From Pseudomonadota bacterium (GTDB taxonomy: Bacteria > Pseudomonadota > Alphaproteobacteria > Elsterales > Elsteraceae), in NCBI GenBank assembly GCA_016195115.1, contig JACQAI010000043.1:1-8029 (forward strand): a DNA stretch of 8,029 bases, written 5' to 3'. The notes under the pieces are model-generated. The model made no database searches, was not told the DNA's origin, and worked only from the letters and a program-made list of their open reading frames with translations. Shown here piece after piece: positions 1 to 5,318 of the stretch. Positions within the stretch are counted from its first letter, which is position 1. Every line of letters starts with the position of its first letter. A program made the translations under genes and the position numbers.

Positions 1-949
1 CACGGCGGCGACCATGGCGCAGATCGCGCTGCCCGAGATGCGCAAGTACAAGTACCACGACAAGCCCGCGACCGGCGCGGTGGCAGCGGGGGGCACCATC
101 GGCATCCTCATCCCGCCCAGCGTCATCATGGTGATCTACGGCCTCCTCACGGAACCCAGCATCTCAGCGCTCTTCCTCGCGGGTTTCATTCCGGGGATCC
201 TGACGGTGCTGGGCTTCATGGCCGCGATCTCGGTCATGACGCGCATCGATCCGAGCCTCGGTCCTCCCGCGGCGCGCACCCCGATACGGGAGCGATTCCG
301 GGCGCTGGGCGCCGTGTGGGGCACGCTGGCGCTGTTCCTGGTGGTGATCGGCGGGCTCTATGTCGGCTGGTTCTCGCCCACGGAAGCGGCAAGCGTCGGC
401 GCCTGCGGGGCATTTGCGCTCGGGCTGATCAATCGCAAGAGCCCGCGGGCACTGCTCGCAACGTCGCTCATCGACACGGTGAAGACCACGGCGATGATCT
501 TCACGGTGCTGATCGGCGCAATCCTGTTCAACAACTTCCTCATCCTTGCCTCGGTACCCAATCTGGTCAGCGACTGGATCGCCGGCCTGCCGCTCGGCAA
601 GACGGCGGTCCTGCTGGTCATCGTCGGCATGTACTTCATTCTGGGCTGCCTGCTCGATTCACTGGCGATGATCCTGCTCACCATTCCGATCGTATTTCCC
701 ATCATCAAGGCGCTGGGTTACGACCCGGTGTGGTTCGGCATCATCATCGTGATGGTGGTCGAGCTCGGCCTGATCACCCCGCCGATCGGCATGAACGTGT
801 TCGTGATCAAGGGCATGGCCAAGGACGTGCCGCTGGAGACGATCTTCCGCGGCGTGATGCCGTTCATTGTGGCGCAGATCATCTTGATCTTCATCCTGAT
901 CGGGTTCCCCGACCTCGCCCTGTGGCTGCCGTCGACGATGGCGCGGTAG
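1..949 (+). CDS. dctM: TRAP transporter large permease subunit (DctM family), 5' truncated by window edge
   Basis: This is the large, channel-forming inner-membrane subunit of a tripartite ATP-independent periplasmic (TRAP) transporter, which couples Na+ or H+ flow to uptake of a solute delivered by a binding protein. The frame is open to base 2, and residues before the first in-window Met (base 14) read T-A-A-T, as expected inside the family. DctM proteins are usually about 425-430 residues, so roughly the first 110 are missing. Counting from base 14, family hallmarks are VAAGGTIGILIPPS (23-36), GWFSPTEAASVGA (118-130), D215 in a hydrophobic helix followed by TIPIVFPI (223-230), and E250 followed by TPPIGMNVFV (255-264). 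Several long hydrophobic helices are visible. The stop at 947-949 lies 107 bases before the binding-protein gene, so the two are probably co-transcribed. The family call is secure; the substrate is not predictable. Confidence 0.95.
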   Translation, partial: TAATMAQIALPEMRKYKYHDKPATGAVAAGGTIGILIPPSVIMVIYGLLTEPSISALFLAGFIPGILTVLGFMAAISVMTRIDPSLGPPAARTPIRERFRALGAVWGTLALFLVVIGGLYVGWFSPTEAASVGACGAFALGLINRKSPRALLATSLIDTVKTTAMIFTVLIGAILFNNFLILASVPNLVSDWIAGLPLGKTAVLLVIVGMYFILGCLLDSLAMILLTIPIVFPIIKALGYDPVWFGIIIVMVVELGLITPPIGMNVFVIKGMAKDVPLETIFRGVMPFIVAQIILIFILIGFPDLALWLPSTMAR

Positions 950-968
950 CCCGTGCAAGCCGCCTGAC

Positions 969-978
969 ATTGGCCAAT
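969..978. promoter_or_regulatory. 10-bp perfect palindrome between dctM and dctP
   Basis: ATTGGCCAAT is a perfect palindrome 19 bases after the dctM stop and about 80 bases before the dctP start. A short imperfect stem (985-990 with 997-1002, one G-U pair) follows it. The spacer could hold an operator, a processing site or an internal promoter. CTGACA at 964-969 resembles a -35 box, but no convincing -10 sits at the right distance. A palindrome of this length can occur by chance, so the functional call is weak. Confidence 0.2.
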
Positions 979-1043
979 CGGAGGGATCGCTATATCGTGA
1001 TCGTGCCGACGATGCCCAGACAAGGCACGCGCAGAAACATAAT

Positions 1044-1050
1044 GGGGGAG
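1044..1050 (+). promoter_or_regulatory. Ribosome binding site deciding the dctP start
   Basis: GGGGGAG is a strong Shine-Dalgarno-like tract. It lies 6 bases before ATG 1057 and 3 bases before ATG 1054. It overlaps a third in-frame ATG at 1042, which therefore cannot use it. This favours 1057 (or 1054) over the longer frame. Confidence 0.65.
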
Positions 1051-1056
1051 ACCATG

Positions 1057-2076
1057 ATGCGGCGGAAAACGCGGTTGCTGGGATTGGCTCTAAGCGCGTT
1101 GCTCGCTTTCGGCGCGGGTCCTGCGTTCGCTCAAAAACAGACGTTGAAGATGGCGTACTGGGCGGGGCCCAGCCATCACATGGTCCAGACGCTGGAGGCC
1201 TGGGCGAAGACGGTCCAGGAGGCGTCGGGCGGCAACCTCACGATCGAGGTCGACAAGGCGCCGCTGTCCAAGCCCGACGGCCAGTACGACATCGTCAAGA
1301 ATGGCGTACGCGATCTGGCCTGGCACGTTCCCGGCTACACCGCGGGCCGCTTTGACCTGTTCCAGGCCCCCGAGCTGCCGTTCCTGTGCCCGAGCGCGAC
1401 CGTGTGCAGCCCGGTTCTGTGGCGGTGGTATGCCAAGCACGGGCTGGCGGCCAAGGAGTTCACCGACGCCACGCTGGTGACGACCTTCACCACCGGACCG
1501 TTCCACATTCATCTCAGCAAGCCCGCGCGCACGCTGGAGGAGATCCGAGCGCTCAAGATCCGCGTCGCAGGTGCGAGCGTAGCGGTGGCAAAGGCGCTCG
1601 ACTGGTCGGTGGCTACCCTGCCGGCGACCGAAGCCTATGAGTCGCTGCAGCGCGGCGTCGTCGATGGCACGGTGTTCCCGTGGGAGGCGGTCAACAGCTT
1701 CCGGCTCAACGAGCTTGCCAAGTTCCACCTGGAGGTTCCGGGCGGTCTGCTGACGTCAACCTTCATGATCGTGGGCAACACCAAGGCGATCGACAATCTC
1801 ACGCCGGCCAACAAGGCGGGGTTCCTGAAGGCAAGCGGCGAGGCGGGCTCTGCCCTGCTCGGCAAATATTGGGATGCCGCCGACGAACGCGGCAGGGCCG
1901 ACGCGAAGCAGCGTGGGCACACGCTCGAGACGCTGGCTGCCGCCGAGCTCGACAAATGGCTGCCGCTGCTGGGCGCGACGACCGAGGAGTGGCTGAAGAG
2001 AGCCAAGGCGAAAGGCGTGGACGGGCCGGCGCTGCTCGACGATCTCAAGCAGATGATCAAAGCCGTCTCCAAGTGA
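1057..2076 (+). CDS. dctP: TRAP transporter periplasmic substrate-binding protein (DctP family)
   Basis: This 339-residue protein is the extracytoplasmic solute receptor of the TRAP system, which binds the substrate in the periplasm and passes it to the DctQ/DctM permease. The N-terminus is a Sec signal peptide: basic MRRKTR, a Leu/Ala core, and a likely cleavage after AFA (residues 23-25). It lacks a proper twin-arginine motif. Family hallmarks are FQAPELPF (102-109), LKIRV (166-170) with R169 at the position that normally salt-bridges a substrate carboxylate, and TEAYESLQRGVVDGTVFPWE (191-210). The length is typical. Start 1057 was chosen for the GGGGGAG tract 6 bases upstream; 1054 and 1042 are alternatives. 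Two Cys in the mature protein (C111, C117) follow the PELPF loop. The carboxylate-contact Arg suggests an organic acid, but the compound itself cannot be inferred. The gene sits between the permease genes, and dctQ begins 7 bases after its stop. Confidence 0.94.
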   Translation: MRRKTRLLGLALSALLAFGAGPAFAQKQTLKMAYWAGPSHHMVQTLEAWAKTVQEASGGNLTIEVDKAPLSKPDGQYDIVKNGVRDLAWHVPGYTAGRFDLFQAPELPFLCPSATVCSPVLWRWYAKHGLAAKEFTDATLVTTFTTGPFHIHLSKPARTLEEIRALKIRVAGASVAVAKALDWSVATLPATEAYESLQRGVVDGTVFPWEAVNSFRLNELAKFHLEVPGGLLTSTFMIVGNTKAIDNLTPANKAGFLKASGEAGSALLGKYWDAADERGRADAKQRGHTLETLAAAELDKWLPLLGATTEEWLKRAKAKGVDGPALLDDLKQMIKAVSK

Positions 2077-2083
2077 GACGGCC

Positions 2084-2629
2084 ATGAAGGAGCGCTTGAC
2101 CAGCCGCGTCGAGCGGCTCGACGGCCTCGCCACGCGGTGGCTTGCCCACATCGCCACGGTGGCGCTCGCGCTGATCGCGGTCGCCACCTTCTGCGACGTG
2201 ATCGCGCGCAAGGTCTTCAACAAGGGCTTCACCTTCACCGTCGAGATGACCGAGATGGCGATGGCCCTGATCGTGTTCCTGGGCGTCGGCCTGGTCACCC
2301 ATCAGCGCGCGCATATCGTGGTGGACGTGCTGACGCTCAGGCTGTCGGAACGCGCGCGCGTCTGGCTGGGGCTTGTCACCAGCGTTCTGTCGACCGGCTT
2401 CGTCGTCCTCATGGTCTGGCGGCTATGGGTGCAGGCGGCGTTCATCGGCTCGAAAGGTGACACGACGCCGATCTGGAACATTCCGCTGTGGCCGATCGCC
2501 TACGCGATCGCCGCCGGCAGCGTCTTCTTCGCCACCGGGCTGGTGCTGCAGCTGATCGACTTGATCGACCGGGCGGCGCACCGCGAAAAGTCGGCGCCCC
2601 AGGCGGTCGAGCGCCCGTTCCAGGACTAG
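2084..2629 (+). CDS. dctQ: TRAP transporter small permease subunit (DctQ family)
   Basis: This 181-residue inner-membrane protein is the small subunit that partners DctM in TRAP uptake. Four hydrophobic helices are visible at about residues 21-38, 55-72, 93-113 and 135-158, the usual DctQ topology. Conserved features are the D38-V-I-A-R segment, the amphipathic stretch with E54 and E57 that leads into helix 2, the H-I-V-V-D motif (77-81), and an IPLWP turn (133-137) before the last helix. The start ATG lies 7 bases after the dctP stop, with only a weak GAG upstream, so translation is probably coupled to dctP. The gene ends in tandem TAG TAG stops. The order M-P-Q differs from the more common P-Q-M. 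The family call is firm despite the low sequence conservation usual in DctQ. Confidence 0.92.
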   Translation: MKERLTSRVERLDGLATRWLAHIATVALALIAVATFCDVIARKVFNKGFTFTVEMTEMAMALIVFLGVGLVTHQRAHIVVDVLTLRLSERARVWLGLVTSVLSTGFVVLMVWRLWVQAAFIGSKGDTTPIWNIPLWPIAYAIAAGSVFFATGLVLQLIDLIDRAAHREKSAPQAVERPFQD

Positions 2630-2634
2630 TAGCA

Positions 2635-2678
2635 CCGGCTCGGCGGTCGGCCGGAAAGCTCGCGCCGCGGACGATCCG
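2635..2678. terminator. Weak stem-loops between convergent dctQ and the EAL-protein gene
   Basis: The 99-base gap between the convergent genes (2630-2728) contains CCGGC (2635-2639) pairing with GCCGG (2650-2654), and CGGA (2668-2671) pairing with TCCG (2675-2678). Neither is followed by a T tract on either strand, so these are not classic intrinsic terminators. Some transcription end is expected here from the gene orientation. The remainder of the gap shows nothing recognisable. Confidence 0.2.
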
Positions 2679-2728
2679 GATGAGACCGGCAGCGCACAAC
2701 AAGCGCGTGCGGACGAAGTCGACTTAGC

Positions 2729-4807
2729 TCAGTGCACCGGAGCGGGGACGGGGCGGTTACGCTGGCGCGCGAGCCATTCGGTGGTGGCACCGGCCGACAT
2801 CGGGCGGCCGAACAGGTAGCCCTGGCCGTACTCGCAGCCGAAGCCGCTGAGGATGTCGGCCTGCTCCTTGGTCTCGACACCCTCGGCGACCACCGAGACG
2901 CCGAGATTGTGGCCGAGCCCGACGATGCCGCGCACCAGCTCGAAGTCGCGCGGGCGCTCGGCCATGCGGCCGATGAAGAACTTGTCGATCTTGAGCACGT
3001 CGATCGGGAAGCGGTGCAAATAGGCGAGCGACGAGTGGCCGGTGCCGAAATCGTCGATGCAGATCTGCACGCCGAGCGCGCGGATTGCCGCCAGCTGGAT
3101 CGCCGCGACCTCGGGATTGTTGATCAGCGCGCCCTCGGTGATCTCGAGCTTGAGCCGGAAGCCGCTGTGGCCGCCTTGCTCGAGCACGCGTGCGACCGCC
3201 TTGACGATCTCGGGATCCTCGAGCTGGCGCGGCGACAGGTTGACGGCCAGGGTCAGATGGGTGCCGTAGTCGGTGTGCCAGGCCCGCAGCTGGTCGCACG
3301 CCTGCTGCAGCACCTTGAGGCCGAGCGGCACGATCAGGCCGGTCTGCTCGGCGACCGGGATGAAGTCGTTGGGCGACAGCATGTCGCCCGACGGCAGCAC
3401 CAGGCGCGCCAGCGCCTCGAAGCCGGTCGCCAGGTGGCCGTCCTGCAACGACACCAGCGGCTGGTAGTGCACCGACAGGCGGCCGGTCTCGATGCCGCGC
3501 CGGAGCTCGTTCTCCGAGCGCAGCAGGAAGGCCGAGCGTTGGCGCAGCTCTTCGCTGAACAGCCGCACGCGGTCGCCGCCGTCGAGCTTGGCCTGGTACA
3601 TCGCCAGATTGGCGTCGCGCAGCAGATCGGCCGGGCGCAGCTTGCCGGGCGGCACCAGCACGACGCCGATGCTGGCGCTCAGCACCACGGTTTCGCCGCC
3701 GACTTCAATCGGCCGCGCGATGCGCCGGCGCAGCCGCTCGGCGACCGCGCGCGCGGCCTCGTCACCGTCGACCTCGACGAGCAGCACGGCGAACTCGTCG
3801 GCGCTCAGCCGCGCCAGGGTGTCGCCGGCTTCGAGCGATTTGGGCAAGCGCCGGGCCATGGTCACGAGGAGCTGATCGCCGATCGAGTGGCCGAGGCTCT
3901 CGTTGGCGACCTTGAAGCGATCGACGTCGATCACCATCAGGGCGCCGCGCGGCCGGCCGGCGCGCGCCGCCTGGGTGCGCTCGATGCGGTCGAACAGCAG
4001 GGTGCGGTTGGGCAGCCCGGTCAGCGTGTCGTGGGTGGCATTGTGGATGACGCGCTGCTCGGCCTCCTTGCGCGCGGTGACGTCGGACAGCGAGGCGACC
4101 ATGCGGGTCGGCGAGCCGTCGGGACGGCGCACCGCCATGCCGCGGCTGATCACCCAGCGCCAGCCGCCGTCGCCGTGATGGATGCGGTACTCGCTCTCGA
4201 AATGCGCCGTCTCGCCGGCGAGGTGGGCGTCGATGTCGGCGCTGACGCGAGCGAAGTCGTCGGCGTGGATGCGCTTGAACCACTCGTCGGGCGTCGGCCT
4301 GAGCTCGTCGGGCTGCATGCCGAGCAGGACCGGCCAGCGCGGCGAGAAGTACACGGTGCCGGCCTCGATGTCCCAGTCGAGCAGGCCGTCGTTGGCGGCC
4401 TCCGCGACCAGCGCGTAGCGCTCCTCGCTGCGCCGCAGCGCCTCGTCGGCGGCCTTGCGCGCGGTCAGGTCGCGGAACGAGCCGATGAAGCCGCGGCGCG
4501 TGCCGCGGGTCAGCGCGCTGATCGCGATGTCGACCGGGAAGCTGCCGCCGTCCTTGCGCCGGCCGACGGTCTCGTGGCTGTGGTCGCTGCGCGCACGGCC
4601 GGCGCGCATCGCGCGCTCGATGCCGTCGCCGTCGAGCTCGGGCAGCAGCAGCGCGACCGGGCGGCCCATGACCTCGCCCGCGGAGTAGCCGGAGATCCGG
4701 CTCGCCGCGGGATTGAAGCCTTCGATGATGCCCTCGTCGTTGAACGCGACGATGCCGTCGAGCACGGTGTCCATGATGCCGCGCAGGCGGTCTTCGCGGT
4801 TGCGCAC
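2729..4807 (-). CDS. PAS-PAS-GGDEF(degenerate)-EAL protein, probable c-di-GMP phosphodiesterase; N-terminus interrupted by a frameshift
   Basis: This cytoplasmic-type signalling protein has 692 residues from GTG 4807. Two PAS domains (about 7-115 and 127-247, each ending in a DLTARK or DVTARK linker) precede a GGDEF domain (about 255-415) and an EAL domain (about 430-680). The signature loop of the cyclase domain is SADEF (335-339) instead of GGDEF. The inhibitory RxxD site upstream reads EAGD, so cyclase activity is unlikely although D294 and N302 remain. The EAL domain keeps the expected residues: E464 of EAL, N523, E555, D585-D586, K606, E642, E645 and Q662. Hydrolysis of c-di-GMP to pGpG is therefore predicted. 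No transmembrane segment is visible. GTG 4807 has no ribosome site, and sensible coding (G-D-V-T-A-Y-R-L) continues in frame upstream to about 4842, where it switches frame. The true protein is thus probably longer, about 784 residues from ATG 5082. Confidence 0.88.
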   Translation of the reverse strand: MRNREDRLRGIMDTVLDGIVAFNDEGIIEGFNPAASRISGYSAGEVMGRPVALLLPELDGDGIERAMRAGRARSDHSHETVGRRKDGGSFPVDIAISALTRGTRRGFIGSFRDLTARKAADEALRRSEERYALVAEAANDGLLDWDIEAGTVYFSPRWPVLLGMQPDELRPTPDEWFKRIHADDFARVSADIDAHLAGETAHFESEYRIHHGDGGWRWVISRGMAVRRPDGSPTRMVASLSDVTARKEAEQRVIHNATHDTLTGLPNRTLLFDRIERTQAARAGRPRGALMVIDVDRFKVANESLGHSIGDQLLVTMARRLPKSLEAGDTLARLSADEFAVLLVEVDGDEAARAVAERLRRRIARPIEVGGETVVLSASIGVVLVPPGKLRPADLLRDANLAMYQAKLDGGDRVRLFSEELRQRSAFLLRSENELRRGIETGRLSVHYQPLVSLQDGHLATGFEALARLVLPSGDMLSPNDFIPVAEQTGLIVPLGLKVLQQACDQLRAWHTDYGTHLTLAVNLSPRQLEDPEIVKAVARVLEQGGHSGFRLKLEITEGALINNPEVAAIQLAAIRALGVQICIDDFGTGHSSLAYLHRFPIDVLKIDKFFIGRMAERPRDFELVRGIVGLGHNLGVSVVAEGVETKEQADILSGFGCEYGQGYLFGRPMSAGATTEWLARQRNRPVPAPVH

Positions 4808-4842
4808 CGCCGACAGCGCCAGGCGATAGGCGGTGACGTCGC

Positions 4843-5082
4843 CGGCGACACGCCGAGCCCGGCGATCCCGCCGCCTTCGGCGAGCAGGACGACGCCATCG
4901 GCGTCGAGCGCCAGCAACAGGATGCGCGCGCCGCCAATCGCGCGCCCGAGCAGCTCGAGGCGGCGCTCCTCGGGCGCCAGCGTCTGCGCAGCAACCTGCG
5001 CGCGCTCGGGGTGAGTGCCTGTCCGACCGTTACCGGTTTCGTCTATGTGACGGCGGCGGCGCCGTCCGGCATGCGGCATCAT
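4843..5082 (-). pseudogene. Out-of-frame N-terminal PAS-like segment of the adjacent PAS-GGDEF-EAL gene
   Basis: Reading down from ATG 5082 (or 5079; GTG 5121 is also in frame) gives an Arg-rich start, then APEERRLELLGRAIGGARIL and LLALDADGVVLLAEGGG, which look like the start of a PAS sensor domain. After LGVSP the frame becomes Ala/Arg/Ser noise, while the frame of the downstream gene becomes sensible (GDVTAYRLALSAV). Adding one base within CCGG at 4842-4845 would join them as SPGDVTAYRL. The gene therefore seems to have lost one nucleotide, by mutation or by sequence error. No good Shine-Dalgarno precedes 5082 or 5079, so the exact start is uncertain. Confidence 0.6.
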
Positions 5083-5141
5083 TGCGTCAACAATGTCACA
5101 AATGGGGTGAGGCGCAAGCACCCACGATTAAAGGTCAAAAA

Positions 5142-5187
5142 GATTTCGCATGTGTTTACGGCAATTGAATCAAGTCGTTGCGAAATC
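5142..5187. repeat. 9-bp perfect inverted repeat, candidate operator
   Basis: GATTTCGCA (5142-5150) is the exact reverse complement of TGCGAAATC (5179-5187), with 28 bases between. The arms sit in the divergent promoter region, about 60-105 bases upstream of the probable EAL-gene start at 5082 and 130-180 bases upstream of the dehydrogenase start. The arms could be paired sites for a dimeric regulator or one long-loop stem. Function is inferred from position only. Confidence 0.4.
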
Positions 5188-5233
5188 GCGTCGTCGGGCA
5201 GCGCCGCGGGCCGAGCGCCCAAACCGGCGGTTG

Positions 5234-5257
5234 AGGGGGCATCCTTGCGGACCCCCT
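5234..5257 (+). promoter_or_regulatory. G/C-rich stem-loop upstream of the acyl-CoA dehydrogenase gene
   Basis: AGGGGG (5234-5239) pairs with CCCCCT (5252-5257). Inside, TCC (5242-5244) pairs with GGA (5249-5251) around a TTGC loop, leaving a two-base CA bulge. The following bases (ATTCCTTGACTT) are only partly T-rich, so it is a poor intrinsic terminator. It ends 61 bases before the dehydrogenase start and could be a leader structure or an attenuator-like element. Confidence 0.35.
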
Positions 5258-5318
5258 ATTCCTTGACTTAGATAGCCCGGACCCGCCCGGTCGATGGTTT
5301 GGAACTGGTGGCCCGCCG

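Larger units (their letters stand above)
5083..5318. other. Divergent intergenic region, visibly less GC-rich
   Basis: This gap separates the minus-strand PAS/EAL gene from the plus-strand acyl-CoA dehydrogenase gene and must carry promoters for one or both. The half near the EAL gene (about 5083-5187) is clearly richer in A and T than its surroundings. It contains a 9-bp inverted repeat, and on the minus strand a TTTTTGACC tract followed by TTTAAT. The other half holds a G/C hairpin (5234-5257) and TTGACT at 5263-5268. I could not assign a -35/-10 pair with correct spacing on either strand. No small gene with a credible start was found. Confidence 0.5.

Noticed and set aside
316..1056. In-frame upstream extension of the dctP reading frame through dctM
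   Set aside because: It overlaps dctM in another frame and gives Arg/His-rich noise. The signal peptide and ribosome site place the start at 1057 or 1054.
1054..1080. Possible twin-arginine (Tat) signal on the TRAP receptor
   Set aside because: RR is present, but the residues that follow (K-T-R) lack the hydrophobic pair of the Tat motif, and a Sec-type signal peptide explains the sequence.
2732..5014. A 760-codon open frame on the plus strand, opposite the PAS-GGDEF-EAL gene
   Set aside because: Its translation is rich in A, R, V, D, H and Q with no domain or motif, and it mirrors a strand whose translation is full of family motifs. Long antisense frames are common at this GC level.
5086..5105. 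CRP- or FNR-like site in the TGTGACATTGTTGACGCA region (minus strand)
   Set aside because: Only one half-site resembles TGTGA; the other half lacks the matching TCACA at the required spacing.
5263..5291. TTGACT at 5263 as a sigma-70 -35 box for the dehydrogenase
   Set aside because: At 16-18 bases downstream there is only GC-rich sequence (around CGGTCG), nothing like a -10 box.
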